From Atriophallophorus winterbourni (taxonomy: Eukaryota > Platyhelminthes > Trematoda > Plagiorchiida > Microphallidae), in NCBI GenBank assembly GCA_013407085.1, contig JACCGJ010020033.1:1-64000 (forward strand): a stretch of 64,000 nt of DNA, read 5' to 3'. The notes beneath the pieces are model-generated. The model worked only from the letters and a program-made list of their open reading frames with translations. It did not search any database and was not told where the DNA came from. Position 1 is the stretch's first letter; each line of letters opens with the position of its first letter. Positions 35,001 to 47,017 of the stretch are shown here, piece by piece. The translations under genes and the position numbers were made by a program.

Positions 35001-36340
35001 GCTGGTGGTTTTTTTATCGAAGTGAGTGTGATCAGATTATCGAGTTACCCAATTACTTCATTTCTGTTGTATTTAATCCATTGTTAGTAATTTAAGTTTT
35101 ACGTTAAAAAATAATACGAATCTCATTTCACGCGAAGACGCATAGTCCTCTCTTGTGGAAGGTTTCTACAGAATACAAAGTTTTCCAATCATGTTTTTGA
35201 TATCACAAGCAAGCTTTCATTCATGCTGATACATCGCAAAATGCGTTTCAACATAAATTCGGTAATTGACTTACATCTTGCTATGTAGAAAAAATGTTTC
35301 ACTTAAAATTATTCAAGAATTACGACGGATGGTACACGTACTCCCAATCAGCGGCTTTGGAAAACTTTCAACTATCACGCCATATTCATTTCGAAATTAT
35401 CAGTATCTGTGATATATTTCTGAAAACAAATCTGTGTAGATTACTGAAAACCAGATCTACGCAACTGCGGGACCTTCACAGACGATTAATATAATCGAGG
35501 TTTCTAATGGAAATTAAAACAAGGATAAACAGTTAGAGATTTTTCCCAGCGGAAGTAATAGACCTAAAGAATAAATACAATGGCCTGTGGATAACTTTAA
35601 CCATGGAAATGGCTTTATGAGTCAACTTAGAGTAAAATCATCTAGATATGGAATCTTGTTATGTATTTCGAATTTTAATTTACCTCCATTCTGACAACAC
35701 ACGCGACAGCATCGTTTTCCGAATTATCGGCTTAGCTGTAAGTTCGATTTCGGTTGTGTCGTGGAGAGCACTAGCTCATGTTTGCGCTACAGCTAGTTCC
35801 AGATTTAGTACTTCACCTAGCGTAAACATCTGCACACCAATGCAAAAGACATTTAATCGATTTCTGCAGATACTATTCAACTACCAGTTAAAATTTATTT
35901 CTCTACTGATGTAGAGCTCAAAATACTGTTACCAAGTAGGCAAAATCCTTAATGATCATTGTAAGGTCTACCACATTCCATAATTTGCCGAGTGTTAATG
36001 GTCTGCGATCATAATTGTTGCTATTGGGATTAGTGAACAAACGAATAAAGGACTGTAAATATTATCAGCAATTGAAAAAAATTACTTACACAAAGTTATC
36101 AGCTTTTATTCATGGCACCTAAACCATCTGGTCCATGTTTATGGCTTCATTCACAGCATCACATTTGTCAGAGACTGGAAAAAATCAGCTTTTTATGTAT
36201 CATCATTTCATTGAACTGGTATTAGTGATGATGTTGAAAATGCTAAAAAGCGACGTGGCTAATTTGTAAGAGACCAGAATAATAGGCATACGTTTGTTAA
36301 AAGCAAGACCACACGTTTTTGGAAATGAGAGAGACTCTTA
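32019..36340. other. Mostly unique DNA; possible stray exons
   Basis: 32019-32190 is open in more than one frame after TTCTGTTTTAG. 32640-32736 follows TTGTTTTTAG and reads DKQPVRIESFDKLIRS to a stop. 34570-34785 reads EIELRLFTRDVYWYTPAWL to a stop. 35648-35914 is open and contains a GTAAGT. None can be tied to the gene models by phase, and none is recognised. The rest is AT-rich. Confidence 0.35.
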
Positions 36341-36705
36341 TTAGCCACGACTGCGTAATTTTGAGTTTGCCGTGCCACATAGCCTACTAACGATAGTAGA
36401 AACATTCAGATTTGGACCTTGGAATTTGAAGTGCAGTACAGGTTGAATAATGTTCGTCAACACTAATTGACTGATGTCATCATAAGGTTTCCGCAAGGTG
36501 TGCCGAACCCATCTCCACTTTCTTCTACTGTTCTGCTGGGCGATCGGGTCCTCAGCAGCAATCTGCCACAGGTATTGATTCGTTATCTTTTCTGGCCATT
36601 TTACCCCAATAATTCGACGAAGGCAATTATTGTGGAATGATTGCAAGCGGCCAGAAGACATTGCTGTCACTCGCCAGGTTTCCGATCAAAAGAGTAGCAC
36701 GAATT
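36341..36705 (-). pseudogene. C-terminus of an RTE-like (SR2-type) reverse transcriptase
   Basis: Minus strand: SETWRVTAMSSGRLQSFHNN, CLRRIIGVKWPEKITNQYLW, RRKWRWVRHTLRKPYDD. The block NNCLRRI...W...LW...RKW.W.GHTLRKP is the standard end of RTE-clade polyproteins in schistosomes. It joins abruptly to CR1-type RT at about 36712. Confidence 0.82.
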
Positions 36706-36719
36706 TGACGTTGCTTCTA

Positions 36720-37400
36720 ACAGCTAATTAGATAAACAGGAATAATTCCGTTAAATTCATTCTGTTTCCTCAAAACCAACTGCTTATTTTTGAAATGGTA
36801 AACTAGTTCTTTAACAATGAGACGCTCAATTAATTTTCAAATCTCATGTAACAGAATAACGGCTCGGTAATTAGAAACATCAGAGTGATTTCCACCTTCA
36901 TAAATTGGAGAAATTATTCCGCGTTTCCAACCTGTAGGAATCATTCCATTTGTCAGTGTTTGCTTGAACAGGTATGAGAGTGGTTTGTATAGCAAATTTG
37001 TATACGGCTTCAATATTCGCGGGGTAATTCCGTCGGCCCCTAAGACGTACCGGTTTTTAGATTGAATTATGTTTGAAGGACGCGTTTCGACTAAACAGTT
37101 ATTTCACTCAAAGCGTCCGTGGTTGAATTGTTTTGATTTGCAATGTGGATTGCATGTTCTGTCGGGCTGAATACAGATTATAAACCGTGGCAGAAGCTTC
37201 GAAGGTTTCTGATGCAGTTGTTTGTCGTCCAGCTAACGTGTTTACGGATGCACCTTCAAGTTTCTCCTTGATCGTTAACCATACGACAAAGTATTTTGTG
37301 GTTGAGCTCCTTCATGCGTGATATCTCTTCTTGGAAGCATAATTAGTATCAGAAGACAAATTTGTTTACTTTGGTCAGCAGTAAACGGAATGTTTTTTAA
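36720..37400 (-). pseudogene. CR1/jockey-like RT, N-terminal palm fragment
   Basis: Minus strand: LGADGITPRILKPYTNLLYK, MIPTGWKRGIISPIYEGG, SDVSNYRAVILLHEI, LIERLIVKELVYHF. Corresponds to the RT N-terminal part. Upstream, to about 37400, is the less conserved linker. The catalytic part is missing. Confidence 0.78.
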
Positions 37401-37529
37401 GCTTATTCCCAGATGATATGCGGGTAAAAAGCTGTGCTATACAAGAGCCACAAAATATACGTCGTGTCCGCTTGTAAAAAATATCAAAATATTGTTAGAG
37501 GTTATTGTCAAACGTGAAAAACATACCTG

Positions 37530-38822
37530 TCCATGTGTAAATCTAGGGACTTATGGAAAACGTCAATTATTCCTGATTGTAACACGCGAGTAGGTAAACT
37601 GTTTCACATTTGCACATTGAAAATGGAAAATGCATATTTGAGGCAGTTCAAACTTCCATACTGTGGGTAAGGTTCAGATTAGTGTCCACGCAGATATGTG
37701 TTATGGGAAACATAAAACAAAAGAATGTGAGAATGATTTGTTTGATTAAGCGCTGTCCAAATGAATTTTAGTACTCCTCGTTTTCGTCTGTATTTAGCCG
37801 AATGTAAATTCAATATGTTAAGTTTCATTTCGTATAAATAGTAAGATAGTAAGATAGTAAGATAGCTTAATAATTTTTTTCAACCAAGGATACCATGCCG
37901 TTATAGCATACTCGGAATGAGGACGGATTTAGGTTAAAATCAATTTGCTAATTATGTTGGCGTCAAACGAACTCAGGAATCTCCTAAGGAGACCCAAGTT
38001 ACTTTTAGTGTTGCAGTCACTTCCTAATTCAGACTGGATAACAACGGCTAAAACTTTTTAAAAGTAGGTGTTAGTCATATCAAGATCCCTGTGCACGTTC
38101 TGTGTGTTGGCTGTTGGAGTTTATCTTGTCCAAATTCTTTGTGTCATTAGCGTAAATAAGCACCGACGACTGCAGTAAATTGATACATCGTTTATATATG
38201 TTAAATACAAAGCGGTCCGATGACTGATCCTTGTGGGACAGCATTCACTCACTCACTCAGTCCTCTCCGTGCCAGGTGGCACATGAAGCGAAGACAGCAC
38301 GGGCAACTTTAATAGACTCAAATTGTTCATTTTTGACTCACACTCGCATCTCGCGGGATAATAACCATTGTTTAATATATGCATGAAGTTTACCTTGTAC
38401 TCCCTAGAGGAGTAGTTCCTACAATGTTTTTCAGATTGACATGATCGAAAGCTTTCTAATTATTGGATATAAATCACGGCCACGGAGTTGCCGTCTTCCA
38501 GTAGCTCAGACTAAGCTTTGTTTGCTAATAGCAAGTTTGTCAGGCAAAATCGATTTTTCCTGAATCCATGCTGTGCTTCGGAGATTAAATTAATAATTTC
38601 AAAGTAATTTCGCAAGCATCGGCTATGATAGACTTCATTACTTTTGGTAGCACTGGTAATAATCCTCTCGGACAACAATTTAACGGGTTTCTCTCTCTCG
38701 CCAACATTGTATGTGGGACTACTCAGGGAAGTTTTCCAAGTTTCTGGCACAAAGCTCTGTTTGAATATTATCGTGATCACGTTCGACGTCGGTATTGCCA
38801 ATTCGGAAGACAGATTATACAA
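37530..38822 (-). pseudogene. CR1/jockey-like reverse transcriptase
   Basis: Minus strand from 38822: AIPTSNVITIIFKQSFVPET, SEAQHGFRKNRFCLTNLLLA, NSVAVIYIQ...KAFDHVNLKN (frameshifted), NAVPQGSVIGPL, VLIYANDTKNLDKINSNSQ (the usual YADD reads YAND), then GLLRRFLSSFD, PHSEYAITAWYPWLKKIIKL and a decayed tail. About 38250-38330 there is a foreign-looking piece with TCACTCACTCACTCAG just upstream of the PQGS motif. Confidence 0.82.
37838..37866. repeat. (AGTAAGAT)3 short tandem repeat
   Basis: Three units inside the decayed RT tail. Confidence 0.85.
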
Positions 38823-40070
38823 ACGGTATGGTTGAATATTATCTATACCGGGTTAACCTGGTTTCTTCATAGTTATTAATGTTGTTTGAACAACGTTGGA
38901 GGAAAATTCCACCCCGTGAACAATTGTCAGGCTGCAGCTGTGAGAGTTCAAAGACTGTCCATGTATGGACACTTGTGAGATTGTTGTCGAAAAACGTTTA
39001 CACAATATTGAAATGATGGCAGTATTTCAACAGCCGAGGTTACATTCCCGATGTCGTTGACGTGTTTGTAGAATGCTTTGGGATATATAAAAAAATTTCG
39101 AACAGACTGATTTGGTAATGTTTTCTATAATTTCGAATGAGGCAGACACACGTTTTTCTCAATAAAGTGTAGTTGCACCAAGTTAGCCCTGACGGATCAT
39201 CCCAGTATTCGTTCTAGGCCTTGTCACACTTACACATCTATTTCCGAATGCCGCTTCTGAGAGGCGTGTTTGAACGCTGTTTGCTGCATATTATTGTCAC
39301 ATTAGATGACAAATCAATGATAATACAGATTTCTCTGTTATACGTTTCACAGATCTCCTTAGCCGATTTGAATTCAAGGGAGTTTCATCCATTTGCGTTA
39401 ATAAGCGCTCGAAGAAAGTCGTAGTTCATGGCTGTATACGATCGTTGACTATTTCCTACTGGTTCGTATTGACAAATCTAATCAAATGTCATGACAACAT
39501 GATCACTCAATCCAAGTGTTACTGTATAGGAAACAGATTCTATCATGAGTTCTTCGTTTGTAAGTATGAGGTCTAGGGTAGATTGGGATTGTTCAGATCG
39601 AAATCGCGTTGGTTATTGTACGTGGTTGTAAAAAGTGGCGCAAGTCGTTATTTCTGTAAGAATGCTTTATAACTAATCGTCCCCTGTAATGTGTGTGGCA
39701 AGTGTTAGGACATCAAAATCACCGAGGAGGAGCAAATGTATGTGAGCTTTAACGCGAAACGTATTGGATTGGAAAGAACAGTGCCAGCGGCAGATGATGA
39801 AGAATGGGGGTGATAAATCAATGCTAAAAGGCACTTACGTTTATAATGCAAGTCATAGAGCAAAACAATGTATCTGGGACATATAGCTCAGGGATGAAAA
39901 GTATAGTGCAGTTGATGCTCTCATGTAAGTAGAGGATGACACCGCCAACTTTTGTTGCACGATCTTTTCTGTAAATAAGCATGTGTGATATTTTGAGTTC
40001 AGAGTCGTTATGGAATTACTCAACCAGGTTTCTGTCACTGCAATTAAATTCCAAGACGCCACGTTCGACG
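38823..40070 (-). pseudogene. AP-like endonuclease of the same element
   Basis: Minus strand: WNLIAVTETWLSNSI (catalytic Glu) at 40062-40010, HLLLLGDFDVLTLATH (GDF box) near 39730, and STLDLILTNEELMIESVSYT then GLSDHVVMTFD (SDH box) at 39580-39480. The three boxes are in the expected order and spacing for an APE domain. 38823-39480 is the linker to RT. No ORF1 was seen upstream. Confidence 0.8.
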
Positions 40071-40859
40071 TAAATACAGTTTAGTGAACTTGCCCAGAAA
40101 GCCCTGAGAATAGGCGTAACAGCATGATAGAGATTTCATTATTGTTTCAGATGAAGACCTCATAGTAGTGGATTTGCCTACACAGAATTGGTTGGCAGCT
40201 CCAGGCTTTATGTCTAAGATGCATTTGATTGACTTGGTGATTATATAATTTTAGGAAAAATATTTTTCGTGCGATTTATGTCGTATACAGCCAGAATACG
40301 AATTTTAAGGTTTCGCCGATGGTGTCGCCGAGCAATATTTCGTACCTTCAACCACTTTGTATTTCGGCTTCTTAGTTTAAATTCGAGGTTTTTTTTCATG
40401 AGTACCTGAATACAAATTCGGAGCTCACTTTAATTGAATTATTGAGGTTAGATATTGGCCATACCAAAAACGCATGAATGTTGCTCGTTTCCGGTTAGCA
40501 GTTAATCGTATTTTATGAGCCTCATTCAAAGCCATTATGTTGATTCGTCTAACTGTTTTACGGGGCATTATTTTTTTCGTACCTCTTTAAGCAGATTGTC
40601 AAACTGGATAACGACGTAATCAGCCCGAGGACTTTCGTAAGCAAAGTTATCAATATCGTGTTCATTGCTTGACGGTTCATCTGTTCAGAGGTATCGGGTT
40701 ATGTGTGCAATGTAGTTGATCTGACAGCAGAAACACAAAAGCAATTGACATAAACGAACGCACTGGAGAAAATCCACGAGTAACGTACTCAAAGAACGGC
40801 ACGTCGTAGATAGATAACTGCTTAACATTCAACATCCAAAAATGTTAAATGTTAAACGA
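40071..40859. other. No gene seen
   Basis: AT-rich; no motif or shared repeat noticed. Confidence 0.45.
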
Positions 40860-41520
40860 CGGTAAAACATTCGAATTCACATACTACTGCGATCTCAACA
40901 ACTTTCATGGGTTACTGAATAGAAAGACCTGGGCGTGTGGATTAGCAGTAACCTGAAGTCTTCACGGCACTGTTCTGTTTTATACAAAAAGTCTTGCCAA
41001 ATCTTAGCATTGCTCAGAAGGAACTTTGGTCGTTTCTCAAAGCAGATACTCCCGCGTATAATTAACACCTATATAAGACTAACAATGGAGTATGCTGTTC
41101 AAGCATGGTCCCCATGGTTAACAAAGGACATGACCTTGCTGCAACGGGTATACCACCGCTCTACAAAACTGGTAACCAATCTATACAACGGGCCGTACGA
41201 GGAGCGGATTTCGACGCTAAACCTCTTTGACTTTTCGTACCGTCGTCTCAGGGGTGACTTGATCCTGTTTTTCAACATTCTGCATACAGTGGATCACCCA
41301 CTTGAACACCTATTTCATCGGCAAGAAACACGTGGTAGCAAATCGCAGGGCTACAAGTTGATTATTCCACACTCCAGATCAAATTGTCGAAGGTTTTTCT
41401 TTGCTGTCAGATTTTGTTTTATATGGAACTCTCTGCCCCCACAATCATTTGCGCAACAAGCCAGAACAAGTTCAAGGCTGAACTTGACAAGTAATTGTTG
41501 ACCAAACCCAACCTTGCACC
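40860..41520 (+). pseudogene. CR1-like reverse transcriptase C-terminus
   Basis: Plus strand, one open frame from 40935: WISSNLKSSRHCSVLYKKSC, LTMEYAVQAWSPWLTKDMTL, LLQRVYHRSTKLVTNLYNGP, YEERISTLNLFDFSYRRLRG, DLILFFNILHTVDHPLEHLF, ending FCFIWNSLPPQ. Intact thumb and tail, but no catalytic region, so it is a 5'-truncated copy. It has the opposite strand to the element at 37.5-40.1 kb. Confidence 0.88.
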
Positions 41521-41812
41521 TGATAACACGTGCTTACTTTCCATATGTATAAAACATTTGTGTTGTTCTTTATAAATTCCCTATATTTTTAATCTGTGGT
41601 TACTGTAAAGTATTTGCTTTTTGGACCATTAAAACTTTGAATTACTTTGAACCTCGAATTTTAATTACTCTAATGAGTAGATCCGCCATAGCAAAATTTC
41701 CGATAGATATCCGAACGATCGTGTATTCATATTTAAAAGTTTTTTTAAACATCCAATTGATGATGGTGAAATACCCGTCAGAAAAATGTAAGAAATTTGT
41801 GAGATACAGTTT

Positions 41813-42330
41813 GTTTACCGAATCTAAAAGGCATACTTGAAGCAATACGTAGAAACGTGAACCAGGCGGGCATAAGCGTAACTTATAAGAAAGGGAAAAC
41901 TATCTGTTTGATTTTGATGCACCTCAAGGATAAGACACCTTTATCTAGCGTTAAAAAGAGCTTTTACAGAATCAACCTCAATGGACTGTTCGGGTGTTTA
42001 CATAGGGCAGACGTCCAGGGTAATTCATACTTGAACCGAAGAACACCGAATGCGTGTCCGGAGACAGCGACGAGATGCGAGGCAATATCAATTCCTGATT
42101 CCTTATTCCGCCTTTAAGAAACACCTTTTAGATACTGTCGACAGAGTCGCTCTAGACAATGTGGCGATATTTAGACGCGGAAATAAACCGTATAGCGAAC
42201 GCCTACATGAGAGGCGGTGGAATTGGACAAAACAGGTCTGCTGGTGGTTAATAATGTGGATAGGTCAGAAATATCCGCAATCCGGCGCTCGGCACTGATG
42301 CGAAAGAAGATATTTTTATTTACCTCATAC
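41813..42330 (+). pseudogene. Penelope-like element, GIY-YIG endonuclease end
   Basis: Plus strand: LPNLKGILEAIRRNVNQAGI, LKDKTPLSSVKKSFYRINLN (where PLEs have V.YRI.C..C), then after a frameshift AFKKHLLDTVDRVALDNVAI and FRRGNKPYSERLHERRW, ending EISAIRRSALMRKKI. This is the linker and C-terminal endonuclease of Penelope-like retroelements. The related fragment at 45957-46205 has the same ending. A ribozyme remnant follows at 42859. Confidence 0.75.
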
Positions 42331-42858
42331 CTACTAGTTAATTAGATTTTTGGTTTCTCTTCAAAAATGCCTAAAATACAGCCCCGTGATTTAAGTACGT
42401 TTACGCATGTAGGCCGCTGTCTCCACTGTCCTTGACCCTGTTTACTCGTATGAGATTGACGTGGATACAAACTTTAAGAAAAACTGACCACTGATCTCGG
42501 TCATTTCCACGAGACGTGAAACACTGTACGCGTACTATAGGCTATAGCGGTAAGGTCAAATAAGTGGTTGTGGGTTGACAACTACTTAAAAATGTTCCCT
42601 GCCTTATCTATCACTCTTGGTCTGACGACGATTCTGCGTCAAATGTAAATCATTACCCAAAGACTGCTCTAACCGATTGCACTCAAATGTCTTTGCATTA
42701 GGAATACACAGTCGGTCCTAAACATATTAAAATCAATATCTCAATTAGTGTTATTCATGGACACATTTTTAAGATAAGAGTGGTATTGTTTCGTATACTT
42801 CCCCATTTGAAATCTCATGAATCATAATTCACAGGGCAACTGAAACTGATGTTACTGT
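42331..42858 (+). other. 3' untranslated part of the Penelope-like copy
   Basis: No coding signal. The last 60 bases (CAACTGAAACTGATGTTACT...) match the ribozyme-bearing insertion at 45168-45334, so the stretch probably belongs to the same element. Confidence 0.45.
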
Positions 42859-42899
42859 CTCCACCTGATGACGACAAACAGACAAAAACCTGTAGTGGT
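42859..42899 (+). ncRNA. Hammerhead ribozyme remnant at the 3' end of the Penelope-like copy
   Basis: CTCCAC, CTGATGA (42865-42871), CGACAAACAGAC, AAAAACCTGTA, GTGGTG. CCAC and GTGG can form helix I around the core. The GAAA box is changed to AAAA, so cleavage is unlikely. Same layout as 45198-45238. Confidence 0.5.
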
Positions 42900-43049
42900 G
42901 TAGTAGACTGACCACTACAATAATGTCCCCAAGAATGTTAAAGAAAAGGCACAGGAGATAGAATGTTTATCGCGGTAACCAAAAGGTGCACGAACGTACA
43001 GGGAAGCAATCACGGAACACAAATCAACGGGAAGTGTATAACAAGGTCA

Positions 43050-43559
43050 ATTGTTATGTCCAGTAAAAGAATATTATTACACAGCCCACTTCCAAGAAGT
43101 CTGGTCAGAGGAGACTTCTAATCAGGAGTTGACATTTGAACGGACCAAGCGGTGTCAGGGCGTTCCGTGCTGGAACACAGTCTCTCAGCAACCAGTCACT
43201 TCGAAGTCAGCCGAGGCACTTGATCTGCGTGGGTCGATTGTCGGTGGTGACCAGAGTAGGATACACGAAAAACCGATAAGTACTAAACCGAGTCACGTCT
43301 CACATGGAGTGCACGTGCTGCCGGAGCCGAATCACATGGGATGAACGTGCTGCTAGCGGGAATCGCCAGTCTGGCATGGTCTTAGTATGAACCCAGTAGT
43401 AGCAGATGTATGCACATCTGTAGGCTTGACAACGAAGAACCCGAAGCTTCGAAAACATGGTCCGTGCTGAGAAGTTCCGGCACCCCCAGGGTCGATGGCG
43501 AAAGGCATCGCCTGGAGAAAGCTGAATGGAGTGTAGTCGGTATTGGTATGTAAACAGTT
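43050..43559. repeat. GC-rich unclassified segment, probably repeat-derived
   Basis: Composition differs clearly from the flanks. Open on both strands (43051-43344 plus; 43569-43300 minus), but no domain is recognised. It sits exactly where the neighbouring non-LTR element loses its RT, so it may be an insertion. Confidence 0.35.
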
Positions 43560-45604
43560 CAAAGTTCACATTCTAGTGTCTCTGATGGATGATCATCCCG
43601 GCTATAGAGCTGTGAAAAGTTAAAATCCCCCATTATCAAAATTTGAGTTTTGTACCGCATTGTTACAAAGCTCAAAGCATTAATCAGCTTATTGTTTAGG
43701 TCGAGATTTGCTGTTGGCGAGCGCTAGATTTCTGAAGATCTCCTGAACTAAGAGTCTGTGTGCACCAAAGTGTTTCAGTTATATCAAGGGTCTGGTCGTT
43801 CATAGCTCTACAGATGAACGTTTGCTTGAATTAGAGTGCTGCTCCTCCATCATCAACTGAACGATTACGCCGGAAGAGAGACATGCAAAGTAAAGAAAGT
43901 TCAATTTTTAGAAAATTAGGTACGGAAACACGTTTCTTTTTTTCAACTATGTCTGGAGGCGCTTCATTACAAATCTCGGACAATTTGATTAATTTTTTGA
44001 TAATGCTCTTTGCATTCGTATAGATGCAATTAATCGTATTGTTCGTGAGTTATAACTGAAGTTATTTGTCCGAATTTTCTGGAGTTGGACTTAACAAGTA
44101 GTGATGAAGCATGTGATATGAGATAAGGCCTTAAACAGTATGATGCCTGATCCAACTGAATACTCAGTACCTGAGATAATATTACTTGTGAGCAATTTAG
44201 TGGTCGCTGACCGCTTGAATCGACAACTAGGTTTGGGTGTGAATTGCTCGGTCGAACTCGATTTGAGCCGGACCTACGACGTGTATTGATGTATTGGTTT
44301 CTTCCATTTCTTACAATCCGCTGTCTCCAGACGGGGAAGTGTTTGAATTATGACATTGGGTTTGGGTGGGCTAAGCCTAGCATCATTGATTAATGTTCGT
44401 TTTCCTTTTATCCCACCCCACATTACTATTTCCGCCTTAGCGCTGGTCAAGAAAGTAATCTTTAGGGGTTTAGGTTCATCCACTTTATATGTTGGCGAAC
44501 ACTAAACTCAAAAATTTTCCAAAACAACGACAATAAAAATATCTAGAGAACACGCAATTAAGAGTTATTGCTTACCTTCGTGCTATACGGTTCTCTGAAT
44601 AGATGCTCGATAAGTATTTTGTGATACACCAAGTAGAACTATACTTCGTAATGCCGTTTTTTCACTGGCTTTGAAACAACCATTCCTTTCCCATCATGGT
44701 ACATCGGGATATATGCGGCAGTATTAGTCGGGATCTGTCTTGAGTAGGTACAAATTCAGCAGTGCGTTCTCGATATTAGCCTCGCAGTTCAGCCTGATTT
44801 TTTAGCAAGCGAGGTTGACCAGTATGAGCTGAAGTTGAGTGGTGAGCTAGACGAGTCTATTTCTCTGGGATTACATTTTCCATTTTGCATATTATAGCCA
44901 AGTTGAGACCATTTCTCGAGGTCGTGTGTCTGTTTGCTATCAAACAGGCTTTCTTTGGACTCGCTAACTTTCGTACATATGGAGAGTTCCTAATGTGTAT
45001 CGGAAAGTCAGACATTTTAGTATTCAAACCATATGGGGCTCGACTTTGTGAGTAGGGTACAACAGCTTTGGAGTGTACAGCTGAGGTTGACCGTAACACA
45101 AAATCGCTGTTACAATTTCCTACTTTAGTTGTCAATTTAACTTAGTTCAAAACGGAGTTAACCCTGTATTGTGGTGCTCACATCCACGTCCTTCACACAC
45201 TACTACCGGTTTCTTGCGTTTGCCGTCATCAGGTGGAGATAAAAAGATCAGGTTCAGTGATCATTAAAACAGTGGAAAAGCGGTAATTGATGTTTAACTT
45301 GTGTGCCACTGTTATATACTGTTCTTACAAAGAATTAACCCTGTTTTTTCTTTCATGTCACACCAATAGACCGAGTCTCAGATTACTTCAGTAATGACTT
45401 CGAAATCGTCGTATTGATATGATGGTTTATATCAGTGATCACTTGCGTACTCACAGGATTTATCAATAATTCCTCCACACGGGGAAGTCTCAACTCAAAA
45501 CTGGCCATTCTTTTTGCCATTTTGGCTTCAAACCTATCGGCATCGTACAGAGGATTTAGCTCCGCAACGAACATATACAGTGCACACGCCTGAAACCCTT
45601 TCAT
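43560..45604 (-). mobile_element. CR1-like non-LTR element, ORF1 and endonuclease only
   Basis: Minus strand order: ORF1-like pieces (45604-45383 with MAKRMASFELRLPRVEELLI; 45135-44857; 44483-44274 with LKITFLTSAKAEIVMW), then endonuclease FRRNRSVDDGG-type start near 43860 and INALSFVTMRYKTQILIMGD then FNFSQLYSRDDHP (GDFN box) near 43650. RT is absent. A short ribozyme-bearing insertion splits ORF1 at 45168-45334. Confidence 0.65.
45168..45334 (-). mobile_element. 167-bp ribozyme-bearing insertion with 10-bp target duplication
   Basis: Flanked by TTAACCCTGT at 45158-45167 and 45335-45344. The minus strand carries CTGAACCTGATC...CTCCAC, CTGATGA (45232-45226), CGGCAAACGCAA, GAAAC, CGGTA, GTAGTG, a hammerhead core with an intact CUGAUGA and GAAA, a self-complementary ACCGGU helix III and weak helix II. 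It matches the 3' end of the Penelope-like copy at 42.8 kb. Best read as a short, 5'-truncated retrocopy of a Penelope-like 3' end. Confidence 0.65.
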
Positions 45605-45956
45605 TATTTAATAATACTATCGAATCAGGGAAAATATACGGTCATATTTACCATGGATTTTGCCCCATACACAGAAAACATGATTGAGTAGTAGTCAACC
45701 CCAACAACTTATTTAACAGCTTATAGTGCACCTACAGTGTGTCATGTCTCGTGTGAATGAATGGGTCGATTTTCCTCCTAGTTTGTATCCAGGTGAATCT
45801 AATACAAGTAAACAGGATCAAGGTCAGTTGACGCAGCGGTCCACAAGCGTAATGTACATAAATAACCGGGCTAAGGTTGAGCTATTTTTGAAGAAAAATC
45901 TAATCAACTAGAACGTATAAGGTGAATAAAAACTATTTACTTTCACATCCGTGCCG

Positions 45957-46205
45957 AGCGCCAGATTCTGGAGATTTCTGCTCCATCCACCTTATTGACC
46001 GCCAGTCGACCTACCTTTGCAATTTCGACCGCCTACGCAAGTAGGCGTTTTCTATACGGTTTAACCCCGCTTCTCAATATTTCTACATTTTCTATATCGA
46101 CGCTGTGGTTCGTATCTAGAACGTGCTCCGCCAAGGCGGAATCACTAATAAGGGATTGATATTACTTCGCATCCCGGTGCTGCTCCGGATACGCTTTCGG
46201 TGATC
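45957..46205 (-). pseudogene. Penelope-like GIY-YIG endonuclease fragment
   Basis: Minus strand: EQHRDAK, stop, YQSLISDSALAEHVLDTNHS, VDIENVEILRSGVKPYRKRL, then frameshifted AVEIAKVGRL-like sequence and EISRIWRSAR. Typical C-terminal half of the Penelope-like endonuclease. Same strand as the hammerhead at 47018-47060, which would lie 5' of it. Confidence 0.78.
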
Positions 46206-47017
46206 GTCGATTGAACTATTAATTTTCAATGACTGATGTATTTTTTTGCAACTTTCTGTAATGCGTAAACCGCATGTGAATATTGATTCGCCTAAAGGTC
46301 AGTCTATTTGGGAAAAAAAATTTTATTTTGTTACAGTTAGCCTAGCGATAGAATCATGTATACTCGTTTTTGAGCCTCCACATATTGTAGCTTATTCCAG
46401 AAAGTTGATCAGAGATCCAGGTCAAGATTTCAACAAAACACCGACAGACATTACTCATTCACATATTCAAAACAAAAAGTCATCTGTAACACTGAAAGAT
46501 AACGTGAAAGCGATGAAGAGTTGGCGACTGCTGTTGTTTCTCGTTCGTTAAACTTCATTATCATTTAGCCTTAAACATTAATGCGATGTGTATGTAATAA
46601 GTAACATTGTTAAGGTGAAGGCGCAAGTCATGCGAACACTCGTCTAAGTAAGAGGAGTATTTGCATTGAAGCCTCTAAACCACATTGTACTGAAGACTGC
46701 TTTTCAAATGTCCGCACACACGGATACCGGTATCTTTTTTTAATGTACTTCACTGAAGAACATTGTTGCCAATTACGTATCAGAACGGAAAATGTTATCA
46801 AACTTGTAAAATTTTGCACTTTCAGAAAATGGAAGGAAGCTTCATGATTAAAGTTTCAACAATTTATATGCACAAAAATCGGGTCGCTTTACAATTATGA
46901 TATTATAGTGAATACTGGTTCAAGAAAAAATAACAAATCATCATGATATGCCACGTCTAGATTAGATGAATACTTCGAAGTAGAATACCATTCCGAAACG
47001 CTAAAATCTCACCGGAA
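46206..47017. other. No recognised coding sequence
   Basis: Lies between the endonuclease fragment and the hammerhead. An open + frame at 46246-46551 and a minus frame at 46819-46628 have no motif I know. Possibly decayed Penelope-like sequence. Confidence 0.35.
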
